DNA of 12,979 nt from JAIBJP01 sp035639875 (GCA_035639875.1 DASQXE010000114.1:1-12979); one strand, 5' to 3'; shown: positions 6,841-12,979, counted from the first letter of the stretch. Made by a program: numbers and translations. The notes: generated by a model not told the origin, from the sequence alone.

Positions 6841-6846
6841 GGAGGG
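6841..6846 (+). promoter_or_regulatory. Strong Shine-Dalgarno of the small secreted protein gene
   Basis: The purine-rich run AGAAGGGAGGGGAAC immediately precedes the ATG at 6851 and has GGAGGGG at its core. It marks this as a real, well-translated gene despite its short length. The 79-bp gap 6772-6850 also has an imperfect direct repeat, GGAAGCTG (6794-6801) and GGAAGGCTG (6814-6822), of unknown meaning. Confidence 0.6.
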
Positions 6847-6850
6847 GAAC

Positions 6851-7144
6851 ATGCGCAAGAAGCTCATCCTCGCACTCGGCGTTGCGGCGGCGGTCGCGGG
6901 CCCCGGCGCCGGGGTGGCCCGGGCAGACTTCGTCTGCCCCGTGCTCGGAATCTCCGAGCAGGGAGTTGCCCACAACAACGCGCCCGCGTTCCAGCAGATC
7001 GGGGGCGGCGACTACTCGATCATCGGCCCGAACGTTACGGTCCCGATCCACGCGACGAACCTCGACGGGAGCGGCGATCCGGGGAGCGCGGCACATGCGG
7101 GGCCCGGGGACCCCGGCTATTCGCCCATTTGGAACACTCCGTAG
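6851..7144 (+). CDS. Small secreted protein of unknown function
   Basis: A 97-residue product with a textbook Sec signal peptide: MRKK, a hydrophobic stretch LILALGVAAAVAG (residues 5-17) and a likely signal peptidase I site after ARA (25). The mature chain of about 72 residues starts DFVCPVLG. It has a single cysteine, so no internal disulfide is possible, and no lipobox. It is Gly/Pro-rich (GGGDYSIIGPNVTV; DGSGDPGSAAHAGPGDPGYS) and ends in IWNTP. I do not recognise the family. It has a strong ribosome-binding site and ends 15 bases before a two-component response regulator in the same reading frame. From position it could be a periplasmic or extracellular partner, ligand or target of that system; this is inference from synteny only. 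Confidence 0.75.
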   Translation: MRKKLILALGVAAAVAGPGAGVARADFVCPVLGISEQGVAHNNAPAFQQIGGGDYSIIGPNVTVPIHATNLDGSGDPGSAAHAGPGDPGYSPIWNTP

Positions 7145-7159
7145 TGGTTCAATGACCCC

Positions 7160-7837
7160 ATGACCACGGTGCTCGTCGTCGACGACGAGCCGATCGTGCG
7201 CGAGGTCGTCGTCAGCTACCTCCAGCGCGAGGGTTATCGCACGCTGGAGGCGGCCGACGGCGATCGCGCACGCGCGCTCGTCGAGTCGGAATCACCCCAC
7301 CTCGTCGTCCTGGACGTAATGCTGCCCGGAACCGATGGGCTCGAGCTGTGCCGCTGGATTCGCGCACGCTCCGCCCTCCCGGTCATCATGCTGACCGCCC
7401 GAGGAGACGAAGCCGACCGGATCGTCGGCCTCGAGCTCGGAGCGGATGATTACGTGACGAAGCCGTTCTCCCCACGCGAGCTGGCGGCACGAGTTCGCAC
7501 CGTCCTGCGGCGCTCGACGCGAGAAATCCCCAAGGCCGAGCGGCTCGACTTCGACGGGCTCTCAGTCGACGCGCGCACCCGCGACGTGACCAGGAACGGC
7601 CGGGTGCTGAGCCTGACCGCGAGAGAGTTCGACCTGCTCTGGTTCCTTGCTCGGCACCCACGACAGGTCTTCTCGCGCGACCAACTCATGGACCGGGTCT
7701 GGGGGTACGAGGCAGCGGTCGACACCGGAACGGTCACGGTCCATATCCGCCGCCTGCGCGAGAAAATCGAGGACGATCCGTCTCGCCCCCACTTCCTCCA
7801 GACCGTCTGGGGAGTCGGCTACCGCTTCTCACCGTGA
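7160..7837 (+). CDS. OmpR/PhoB-family response regulator
   Basis: A 225-residue two-component transcription factor. The receiver domain (1-118) has all the phosphorylation residues: acidic Asp8-Asp9, phospho-acceptor Asp52 in LVVLDVMLPG, Thr79 and Lys101 in TKPF. The C-terminal winged helix (about 128-223) shows LTAREFDLLWFLARHPRQVF, RDQLMDRVWGY, VTVHIRRLREKIE and VWGVGYRF, typical of OmpR-type DNA binding. No Shine-Dalgarno precedes the ATG. The upstream small gene's stop (7142-7144) lies five codons before it in the same frame, so translation may depend on reinitiation after that gene, or the mRNA may be leaderless. The 3' end overlaps the kinase start by four bases (GTGA). Target genes are unknown. 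Confidence 0.96.
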   Translation: MTTVLVVDDEPIVREVVVSYLQREGYRTLEAADGDRARALVESESPHLVVLDVMLPGTDGLELCRWIRARSALPVIMLTARGDEADRIVGLELGADDYVTKPFSPRELAARVRTVLRRSTREIPKAERLDFDGLSVDARTRDVTRNGRVLSLTAREFDLLWFLARHPRQVFSRDQLMDRVWGYEAAVDTGTVTVHIRRLREKIEDDPSRPHFLQTVWGVGYRFSP

Positions 7838-8907
7838 TCGTCTTCGCGCTCATCGTCGCGGCCGCCACGCTCGTGGTCGGCATCGTGGCCGCGCTCCTCC
7901 TCCGCAGGGTGCCGACCCTGCGCCTCCAGCTCGCGGGTTTGGGCCTGCTCGCAGTCATCCTCCCGTTGGCCGCCGTCTCGGTATCGGGCGCGGTCATGTT
8001 CAGCTCGGGACACGACATGGTGCTTCTCTTCGTCGCCGCGTCGGCCTCGACTGCAGCCGTCGTTGCCGCACTGGTCCTCGGCCGCTCGATCGTGGTACGG
8101 ATCGACCGTTTGCGCACCGCCTCGGAACATCTCGCAGGCGGCGACCTGATCGCTCGCGCAGCGAGGGGCGGCCCCGCGGAGCTCGACCACCTCGCAGCGT
8201 CGTTCAATGTGATGGCGGGCGACCTCGAGCGGCTCTTCGACGCGCGCCGCGAGCTCGTCGCGTGGGCGAGCCATGACCTGCGCACGCCGCTAGCGTCGTT
8301 GCAGGCGATGCTCGAGGCGGTCGAAGACGGACTCGCGGCTCCCGAGGCATACCTACCCGCGATGCGCGAGCAAGTGCGCGCGCTCGGGAGGCTCGTCGAC
8401 GACCTATTCGAGCTCGCGCGAATCGATGCGGGGGTGCTGACGCTCGAGATCCGCGAGGCGGAGCTGGCCAATCTCGTCGAATCGTGTCTGCGGGGGCTCG
8501 AGGCCGAGGCCCGGGCGCGCGGGGTCACTCTCCAGGCTCGCCTGAACGACTCCAATGCGTCCGTGCTCTGCGCGCCGGACAAGGTGGAGCGTGTTCTCTT
8601 CAACCTCCTCACGAACGCGCTTCGCCACACGCCCTCGGACGGCGCGGTGGCGGTGCGCGTCGAGTCGGGCACACACGAGGTCCAGGTGACGGTTGAGGAC
8701 ACCGGCGAGGGTTTGCCGGCCGACGCGTCCAGTCGCGCCTTCGACCGCTTCTGGCGTGGGGACGCTGCGCGGTCGCCGGGGAAGGGCGGCGCCGGCCTCG
8801 GCCTAGCAATCGCTCGGGGCCTGGTCGAGGCGCAGGGCGGGCGGATCTGGGTCGAGAACCCCCCCGAAGGCGGCGCGAGGATCTCGTTTACGCTTCCTGC
8901 CGCCTGA
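7834..8907 (+). CDS. Sensor histidine kinase (HAMP-HisKA-HATPase_c)
   Basis: A 357-residue membrane kinase paired with the preceding regulator. Hydrophobic segments lie at about 3-23, 33-56 and 62-83, with only a few residues between them, so there is no folded extracytoplasmic sensor domain. A HAMP-type linker follows (about 84-136). The dimerisation helix carries the phosphorylated His147 in ASHDLRTPL. The ATPase domain has the N box (FNLLTNALRHTP, 256-267), G1 box (DTGEGL, 289-294), an F-box-like FDRFWRGD and G2 box (GAGLGLAIA, 319-327). All catalytic motifs are intact. The GTG start overlaps the regulator stop by four bases. The stop overlaps the next ATG by one base (TGATG). Signal unknown; membrane-embedded or envelope-stress sensing is inferred from the architecture. 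Confidence 0.95.
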   Translation: MIVFALIVAAATLVVGIVAALLLRRVPTLRLQLAGLGLLAVILPLAAVSVSGAVMFSSGHDMVLLFVAASASTAAVVAALVLGRSIVVRIDRLRTASEHLAGGDLIARAARGGPAELDHLAASFNVMAGDLERLFDARRELVAWASHDLRTPLASLQAMLEAVEDGLAAPEAYLPAMREQVRALGRLVDDLFELARIDAGVLTLEIREAELANLVESCLRGLEAEARARGVTLQARLNDSNASVLCAPDKVERVLFNLLTNALRHTPSDGAVAVRVESGTHEVQVTVEDTGEGLPADASSRAFDRFWRGDAARSPGKGGAGLGLAIARGLVEAQGGRIWVENPPEGGARISFTLPAA

Positions 8908-9248
8908 TGTCCCGGATCGAGGACTACAGCTTCGGTCGCGTCGTCGTGGACGGGCAGGAGGAAACCGGCGACGTGATCGTGCTCCCCGGGCGCGTCGTCA
9001 GGAACTGGTGGCGCCGCGAAGGGCACGGCCTCGTCCTGGAAGACCTCCAGGCCGTGCTCGACGAGCTACCCGCCCGGCTGGTCATAGGGACCGGCGCCGA
9101 CGGCCGGATGCGGCCCGATCCACAGACGCTCGAGCGCCTGGCCGAGCGGGGCGTCGAGGTCGAAGTGCTTCCCACCGGGGAGGCGGTTCGCCGGTACGCA
9201 GCTCTCAATCCTGCCGAGACTGCGGCCGCGCTTCACCTCACCTGCTAG
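8907..9248 (+). CDS. Mth938-like / DUF498 family protein
   Basis: A 113-residue soluble protein with the single Mth938 (DUF498, NDUFAF3-related) domain: IEDYSFGRVVVDG (4-16), DVIVLPGRVVRNWWRREGH (22-40), LVIGTGADGRMRP (58-70), VEVLPTGEAVRRYAALN (85-101) and the C-terminal LHLTC. The molecular role of bacterial members is not established; the mitochondrial relative is a complex I assembly factor. Length is normal for the family. The ATG shares one base with the kinase stop (TGATG), so it is translated by coupling and belongs to the two-component operon. Whether it acts with the sensor pair is unknown. The stop codon sits inside the 12-bp palindrome CCTGCTAGCAGG (9241-9252). Confidence 0.88.
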   Translation: MSRIEDYSFGRVVVDGQEETGDVIVLPGRVVRNWWRREGHGLVLEDLQAVLDELPARLVIGTGADGRMRPDPQTLERLAERGVEVEVLPTGEAVRRYAALNPAETAAALHLTC

Positions 9249-9336
9249 CAGGAGGACCTGGCGACAGCTCGACGCGTGCGGGCACACCGCCGGCACTCCA
9301 TGATTCCGCGCCTACGGGGTTTCGACACTCCCCCAG
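9249..9336. other. Convergent intergenic gap
   Basis: These 88 bp separate the tails of the DUF498 gene (plus) and the SPFH gene (minus). A terminator would be expected here, but I see no stem followed by a T-run on either strand. The only symmetry is the palindrome CCTGCTAGCAGG straddling its left edge (9241-9252) and GC-rich, partly self-complementary sequence near 9275-9297. Termination may be Rho-dependent. Confidence 0.5.
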
Positions 9337-10221
9337 CTACCGGCCAGTCTTCCCGTCTCCGCCGCCGATGACCGAGCCGAACTGCCCCAGCGCCTGCGCA
9401 AACTCGCTCGGGATGATCCAGACCTTGTTGGAGTCGCCCTGGGCGATCTGCGGCAGCACCTGTAGGTACTGGTACGCGAGGAGCTTCGGATCAGCGTCGC
9501 CCTCGTGGATGGCTTTGAAAACCGTGCCGATCGCCTTCGACTGGCCCTCCGCGCGGAGAATCTGAGCCTGTTTCTCACCCTCGGCACGCAGGATCGCTCC
9601 TTGCTTCTCGCCCTCCGCGGTGAGGATCTGCGACTGCTTCACACCTTCGGCAGTGAGGATTGCAGCCCGCTTGTCGCGCTCGGCTCGCATCTGCTTTTCC
9701 ATCGCCTCCTGGATCGTTCCCGGCGGATCGATTGCCTTCAGCTCGACGCGGTTGACGCGAATCCCCCACTTCCCAGTGGCTTCGTCGAGGACGCCGCGAA
9801 GCTGGGCGTTGATCTTGTCACGTGAGGTCAATGTGTCCTCGAGGGACATCCCGCCGATGACATTGCGGAGGGTGGTTACGGTCAGCTGCTCGATGCCGGT
9901 GATGTAGTTGGCGATCTCGTACGTGGCCGCTTTCGCCTCGGTTACCTGGTAGTAGACGACTGTGTCGATCGACACCACGAGGTTGTCCTCGGTGATCACC
10001 GGCTGCGGTGGAAAGGAGACGACCTGCTCGCGCAGATCGACGAGCGGCCGAAGCCGGTCTACGAAGGGGATGATCAAGGCGAGCCCTGCGTCGAGAGTCC
10101 TGTGGTAGCGGCCCAGGCGCTCGATGAGCCCCGCGCGCGCCTGCGGGACTATGCGTACCGATCGGAAGAGCACGAAGACGATGAGGATCGCGATGACCCC
10201 GAGGACGATGAGACCGGTCAC
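9337..10221 (-). CDS. Stomatin-like SPFH / band 7 membrane protein
   Basis: A 294-residue protein with one N-terminal membrane anchor (about 3-19), then the SPFH domain (about 22-180: VPQARAGLIERLGRYHRTLDAGL, IPFVDRL, DLREQVVSFPPQPVITEDN). A coiled, repetitive Ala/Glu-rich segment follows at 187-230. The C-terminal part (LLAYQYLQVLPQIA, then SNKVWIIPSEF) is typical of the slipin/QmcA group. These proteins oligomerise into membrane microdomain scaffolds and often work with NfeD partners or membrane proteases. The gene starts at a GTG preceded by AAGGGAG, 12 bases after the nfeD stop, consistent with the classic nfeD-stomatin pair. The N-terminal anchor argues against the soluble-protease-regulator HflC/HflK type. 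Confidence 0.93.
   Translation of the reverse strand: MTGLIVLGVIAILIVFVLFRSVRIVPQARAGLIERLGRYHRTLDAGLALIIPFVDRLRPLVDLREQVVSFPPQPVITEDNLVVSIDTVVYYQVTEAKAATYEIANYITGIEQLTVTTLRNVIGGMSLEDTLTSRDKINAQLRGVLDEATGKWGIRVNRVELKAIDPPGTIQEAMEKQMRAERDKRAAILTAEGVKQSQILTAEGEKQGAILRAEGEKQAQILRAEGQSKAIGTVFKAIHEGDADPKLLAYQYLQVLPQIAQGDSNKVWIIPSEFAQALGQFGSVIGGGDGKTGR
9532..9663 (-). repeat. Four tandem 33-bp units encoding 11-residue repeats in the SPFH protein
   Basis: Residues 187-230 consist of four consecutive 11-mers: AILTAEGVKQS, QILTAEGEKQG, AILRAEGEKQA and QILRAEGQSKA. The invariant core is I-L-[TR]-A-E-G. An 11-residue period with Ala/Ile/Leu at fixed positions suits a right-handed or extended coiled coil. 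Similar Ala/Glu repeats are known in SPFH proteins; the nearly identical copies suggest duplication or homogenisation. Confidence 0.85.
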
Positions 10222-10233
10222 GAAAACTCCCTT

Positions 10234-10659
10234 CTAGTCCGACACGAGCGCCGTGGCGCCCTGAATTTCGAGCACTGACACGCGCTGGCCCGGTTCGAAC
10301 ACCTGCTCACCGTCGTACGAGCGCGCACTCCACACCTCTCCGGCGAGCTTGATCCGGCCGGCGTTCTCGTCCACCCGGTCCAAGACGACCGCGCTCTTCC
10401 CCACGAGTGCGGCCGTGCCCGTACGCGCCGGAATGGCGGTGCGCACGTGCGAAAGGGCAATCGGTCGGAGTACCGCGAGCGACCCGATCGCCGCCCCTGC
10501 GAAGACGGCAATCTGGACGACGGCTCCCAGGCCGAGTCCAGCGACGAGAGCAGCGAGCGACGCCGCAACCGCGAGCGGACCGAAGAGGAAAGTCAGCGAG
10601 AAAACCTCAACCCCGACGAGAGCCGCAGCGACGATCAGCCAGATCGCCCACCCGGGCAT
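10234..10659 (-). CDS. NfeD-family membrane protein (short form)
   Basis: A 141-residue protein with three hydrophobic segments (about 4-24, 26-45 and 47-66) followed by a C-terminal OB-fold domain (about 78-139: GTAALVGKSAVVLDRV, GRIKLAGEVWSARS, VFEPGQRVSVLEIQGATALV). The pattern G-x-V followed by G.W.A is the NfeD signature. Short NfeD proteins lack the ClpP-like protease domain of long forms and are partners of stomatin-like proteins. The adjacent SPFH gene, 12 bases downstream, supports this. The start ATG lies 32 bases after the ispF stop, with a weak AGGA upstream, so it may belong to the isoprenoid operon or have its own promoter in that gap. Confidence 0.9.
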   Translation of the reverse strand: MPGWAIWLIVAAALVGVEVFSLTFLFGPLAVAASLAALVAGLGLGAVVQIAVFAGAAIGSLAVLRPIALSHVRTAIPARTGTAALVGKSAVVLDRVDENAGRIKLAGEVWSARSYDGEQVFEPGQRVSVLEIQGATALVSD

Positions 10660-10691
10660 AGGGCTTGGATCCTAGCTGACTGGAGACAAGC

Positions 10692-11174
10692 TCAAGCTCG
10701 GCGGATTAACGCGACGGCGTGCGCCGCGAGTCCTTCGCCGCGGCCCGTGAAGCCGAGCTTGTCCGTCGTCGTCGCCCGAACGGCGATTCGATCGAGCTCG
10801 ACTCCCATTGCGCCCGCTAGGCGAGCCCGCATCGCTTCCCGCGACGGTGCGATGCGCGGCTGCTCGCCAACGAGAACGCAATCGGCGTTGACGAGATCCC
10901 AGCCTGCGCCCCGCACGACCTCGTAGGCGCGCTGCAGCAGCCGCATCGACGACGCGTCGAGCCATTGAGGATCGCTCGACGGGAACAACTCGCCGATGTC
11001 CCCCATCCCCGCCGCGCCCAGGATCGCGTCGATGAGAGCGTGGGCAACGACGTCGCCGTCGGAATGACCTGCGAGCCCCCGCTGGCCGGGAAACTCGACT
11101 CCGCCGAGAACGAGCGCAGCATCCTCGGAAAACGCGTGCGCGTCGATTCCGATTCCGACTCTGAGCTCGCTCAT
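10692..11174 (-). CDS. ispF: 2-C-methyl-D-erythritol 2,4-cyclodiphosphate synthase
   Basis: Fifth enzyme of the MEP pathway: cyclises CDP-ME-2-phosphate, releasing CMP, in the cytoplasm. The 160-residue product has the metal ligands Asp11, His13 and His45 (VGIGIDAHAF; GLAGHSDGDVVAHALIDA), GMGDIGELFPSSDP (56-69) and the cytidine-binding ATTTDKLGFTGRGEG (134-148). Length is normal for the family. The frame is open further upstream, but the start ATG at 11174 is fixed by homology (MSELRVGIGID) and overlaps the stop of the PHP gene by four bases (ATGA). Unlike many bacteria, ispD and ispF here are separated by one intervening gene rather than adjacent or fused. Confidence 0.96.
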   Translation of the reverse strand: MSELRVGIGIDAHAFSEDAALVLGGVEFPGQRGLAGHSDGDVVAHALIDAILGAAGMGDIGELFPSSDPQWLDASSMRLLQRAYEVVRGAGWDLVNADCVLVGEQPRIAPSREAMRARLAGAMGVELDRIAVRATTTDKLGFTGRGEGLAAHAVALIRRA

Positions 11175-11965
11175 CCGAGCGGCACCTGCCGAGGCTCGCG
11201 GCCGTCGAATACCGTGACGGTGTCGTAGCCTGCCGCCCGCGCGTGCTCGACAGCGCGGTCGAGGTCGCGCCCGACCTCCGTTGGCTCGTGTGCATCGGAG
11301 GCAAGCGTGATGCCGACGCTCGCGGCACGAGCCGCGGCGAGCAGCTCCCGCTCCGGATAGAGCCGCCCGTGCGGCTTGCGGAGGCCCGCCGAGGAGACCT
11401 CCAGGCAGACGCCGTCGAGCCGGCCGAGAAAACGATCGCGGTCCCAATCGATCACGCCGGCGAAGAACTTGATCAGATCCGGGTGCGCAAGGGAGTCGAA
11501 GAGCCCCGTCTGCGCGGCTTGCGCGAGCGCTTCGAAGTAGCGGCGATACGCGTCTTCGGGGCCAAGGGCGGCAGCGAGGCTCGGCTCGACGTCGATGCCG
11601 AGGCCGTCCAGGTAGTGGATCGAGCCGAGGACGAAGTCCCAGGGGTACGGCGCGAGGATGCCACCGAGCTCGTTTTCACGGCCCGGGTAGTAGTCGACCT
11701 CGACGCCGAGCCGGACCGGGAGGCCGCGAGACTTGGCTTCGACGACCGCTTCGACGTAGGGCTCGATCGGAATGTTGGAGCGCTCCACCTGGTACGGGAT
11801 CGTGAGCAGCGGCCGCAGCTCGCGGAAGTAGTAGACGTGCTCGGTGAACCCGATCTCGTCGACGCCGCGCCGATCGGCTTCGTCGACCCAGCGCTCCACC
11901 GTCTCGAGCCTATGGGAGATTTCGTGGCCCGCCTCGCGCAGGTGGACGTGGTAATCGACGATCAC
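11171..11965 (-). CDS. PHP-family phosphoesterase, histidinol-phosphatase-like
   Basis: A 264-residue PHP-domain metal-dependent phosphatase. Metal-binding motifs are all present: DYHVHL (4-9), TEHVYY (41-46), GVEVDYYPG (87-95), GSIHYLDG (114-121), LAHPDLIKF (159-167), EVSSAGLRKP (189-198) and SDAHEP (223-228). The family includes HisK-type histidinol-phosphatases (histidine step 8), and length and motifs agree. However, the gene lies between ispD and ispF with 4-nt overlaps on both sides (GTGA upstream, ATGA downstream), and no his genes are nearby. It may therefore act on another phosphate ester. The start is a GTG without its own ribosome-binding site, consistent with coupling to ispD. Enzyme class is confident; the substrate is not. 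Confidence 0.85.
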   Translation of the reverse strand: MIVDYHVHLREAGHEISHRLETVERWVDEADRRGVDEIGFTEHVYYFRELRPLLTIPYQVERSNIPIEPYVEAVVEAKSRGLPVRLGVEVDYYPGRENELGGILAPYPWDFVLGSIHYLDGLGIDVEPSLAAALGPEDAYRRYFEALAQAAQTGLFDSLAHPDLIKFFAGVIDWDRDRFLGRLDGVCLEVSSAGLRKPHGRLYPERELLAAARAASVGITLASDAHEPTEVGRDLDRAVEHARAAGYDTVTVFDGREPRQVPLG

Positions 11966-12642
11966 GCTCGAGCGAGCAACGACTCGACGAACGCGAGGTC
12001 GGCCGGCGTCGTCACCTTCAGCAGCCGCGGGTCGCCTTCGACGAGGCGCACACGCCCCCCGCGTTCCTCGACGAGCTTGGCGCAGTCGCTCGCGTCTCGG
12101 AGATCACCCGCCACAGCCTCGCGCAGCGCCGGCGAGAGGAACGCCTGCGGCGTCTGCACTGCCCAGAGGTTCGCCCGCTCGACGGTTTCGACGACGGTCC
12201 CGTCCTCGCCCGCCCGTTTCAACGTGTCGGCAACTCGAAGCGCCGGAGCCGCCCCGTCCCACCCCTCGCCCAGAGGCTCGAGCACGCGGGCGATCACCTC
12301 CTCCGGCAGAAACGGCCGCGCAGCATCGTGGACGAGCACGACGAGTGCGTCCTCCGCCACCTCGTTCACGCCCGCCCGCACTGACTCGGCGCGTGTCGCG
12401 CCGCCGGTGACGCAGGAGCTCACCTTGCCCGCGCCGAGCTCCTCTGCGAGGAGAATCGACGGCTCCTCCCACCCCTCGGAAGCGACGATGACGATCGAGT
12501 CGACCCAGTCCGAGGCCTCGAGCCGCTCGACGCTTTCGGCCAGGAGGACCCGGCCCCCCAGCTTCGCAAACGCCTTGGGCCGGTCACCGCCGAGACGCTC
12601 GCCGTGGCCGGCGGCGACGATCACCGCCCACGTCGCGCTCAC
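11962..12642 (-). CDS. ispD: 2-C-methyl-D-erythritol 4-phosphate cytidylyltransferase
   Basis: Third MEP-pathway enzyme: joins CTP and 2-C-methyl-D-erythritol 4-phosphate to give CDP-ME. The 226-residue product matches IspD in length and motifs: VIVAAGHGERLGGDRPKAF (8-25, the nucleotide-binding loop), GGATRAESV (80-88), VHDAARPF (104-111), VETVERANLWAVQTPQAF (151-168), DASDCAKLVE (183-192) and KVTTPADL (209-216). Near the end, the usual acidic DDAS pattern appears as DASD, a mild variant. It starts with GTG, overlapping the preceding stop (GTGA), and overlaps the PHP gene by four bases. It heads a three-gene block with the PHP enzyme and ispF; the intermediate kinase gene ispE is not in the window. 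Confidence 0.96.
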   Translation of the reverse strand: MSATWAVIVAAGHGERLGGDRPKAFAKLGGRVLLAESVERLEASDWVDSIVIVASEGWEEPSILLAEELGAGKVSSCVTGGATRAESVRAGVNEVAEDALVVLVHDAARPFLPEEVIARVLEPLGEGWDGAAPALRVADTLKRAGEDGTVVETVERANLWAVQTPQAFLSPALREAVAGDLRDASDCAKLVEERGGRVRLVEGDPRLLKVTTPADLAFVESLLARA

Positions 12643-12979
12643 TTTGAGAGCACGACCAGCCCCCCGTCGCGCTCGACGAAGAGATCAGGGCTCACGGGAT
12701 TTGGGGCAGTGACGAAATCGTGTGTGACCTTGTCTCTGATGCGGGCGGCAAGCTTAATCGGGAGCGCCACGAAGACGCTCTCGCGCGGGACCGCATAGAC
12801 GGCCGGCCCGATCTTGCGCACGATCTGCGCGCGCAGCTCAGGTGCGATCATCCGAGCAGCGTCGAATCCGTCGCCTGAGGCCCACCCGCACAGCTTCTCT
12901 TCGCATTTGAGCCGCTGCTCCCGGTTCGTCTCCCGCATGAGGTTCGTCACGGCTAGGCGGTTAAGCTCCCTAAGCGAGA
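12639..12979 (-). CDS. DUF1444-like protein, C-terminal part (runs off the right edge)
   Basis: The minus-strand frame is open from the window edge to the TGA at 12639, giving about 113 residues. A GTG at 12950 could start a 103-residue protein, but the sequence before it also reads as protein (SLRELNRLAV), so I treat the gene as truncated by the window edge. The fold pattern resembles the C-terminal part of DUF1444 (YtpQ-like) proteins: an N-terminal L-x-x-LNRLAVTNL stretch, VYAVPRESVFVALP, then a hydrophobic-charged segment ending in PVSPDLFVERDGGLVVL. I cannot confirm the family by eye, and the function of DUF1444 is unknown. The stop overlaps the ispD start by four bases, so it leads the isoprenoid operon. 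No alternative family is convincing. Confidence 0.6.
   Translation of the reverse strand, partial: SLRELNRLAVTNLMRETNREQRLKCEEKLCGWASGDGFDAARMIAPELRAQIVRKIGPAVYAVPRESVFVALPIKLAARIRDKVTHDFVTAPNPVSPDLFVERDGGLVVLSK

Noticed and set aside
9258..9336. Possible small gene after the SD-like AGGAGG at 9250-9255
   Set aside because: No start codon at suitable spacing; the nearest GTG is about 20 bases away and its frame shows no protein-like features.
9249..9336. Bidirectional intrinsic terminator between convergent genes
   Set aside because: No strong stem with a following T-tract on either strand.
11243..12712. 489-codon plus-strand open frame opposite ispD and the PHP gene
   Set aside because: Both minus-strand genes are well-supported by motifs; the plus-strand translation has no recognisable domain.
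1..12979. CRISPR array, prophage, toxin-antitoxin, defence island or insertion sequence
   Set aside because: No spaced direct repeats, transposase or phage motifs; all genes fit housekeeping, regulatory or membrane families, with uniform high-GC codon use.

Overview
This 13 kb window is very GC-rich and densely coding (17 protein genes, mostly 4-nt or shorter overlaps). It looks like chromosomal DNA of a high-GC actinomycete. The MutY ends after the Fe-S cluster with a short tail, as in actinobacterial forms. There is an MEP isoprenoid operon, an LLM-family (F420/flavin) oxidoreductase, and several starts without a Shine-Dalgarno. A deep lineage such as Thermoleophilia/Gaiellales is a guess, not a demonstrated placement. 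I see no tRNA or rRNA, insertion sequence, CRISPR array, phage gene or attachment site.

Layout. (1) Positions 1-1333, minus strand: isocitrate lyase (aceA), followed one base later by a GntR-type regulator that runs off the left edge. (2) Positions 1334-1659: a 326-bp regulatory gap with three small palindromes or inverted repeats, then a divergent LysR regulator (1660-2643, plus). (3) Positions 2549-3589, minus: an unusually short glutamyl-tRNA synthetase whose 3' end overlaps the LysR 3' end tail to tail by 95 bp. (4) Positions 3619-6771, plus: LLM-class oxidoreductase, CPA1 Na+/H+ antiporter and MutY, joined by 4- and 8-nt overlaps. (5) Positions 6851-9248, plus: a small secreted protein, an OmpR-type response regulator, its histidine kinase and an Mth938/DUF498 protein, again nearly gapless. 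(6) Positions 12979-9337, minus: a DUF1444-like 3' end, ispD, a PHP-family phosphoesterase and ispF, all with 4-nt overlaps, then nfeD and a stomatin-like SPFH gene 32 and 12 bp apart.

How the genes fit together. aceA opens the glyoxylate shunt and is flanked by two regulators, one co-directional (GntR) and one divergent (LysR), a layout expected for carbon-source control. The two-component pair has a kinase with almost no extracytoplasmic domain and a small exported protein directly upstream, which suggests membrane or cell-envelope sensing. The minus-strand operon makes MEP-pathway intermediates (IspD and IspF) and ends with the NfeD/SPFH membrane-microdomain pair. Most of the window is housekeeping. 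The points most worth a second look are the compact GltX, the PHP enzyme inserted between ispD and ispF, the secreted-protein/two-component/DUF498 cluster, and the antisense-encoded basic tail of the LysR protein. I did not find an obviously new defence or mobile system.
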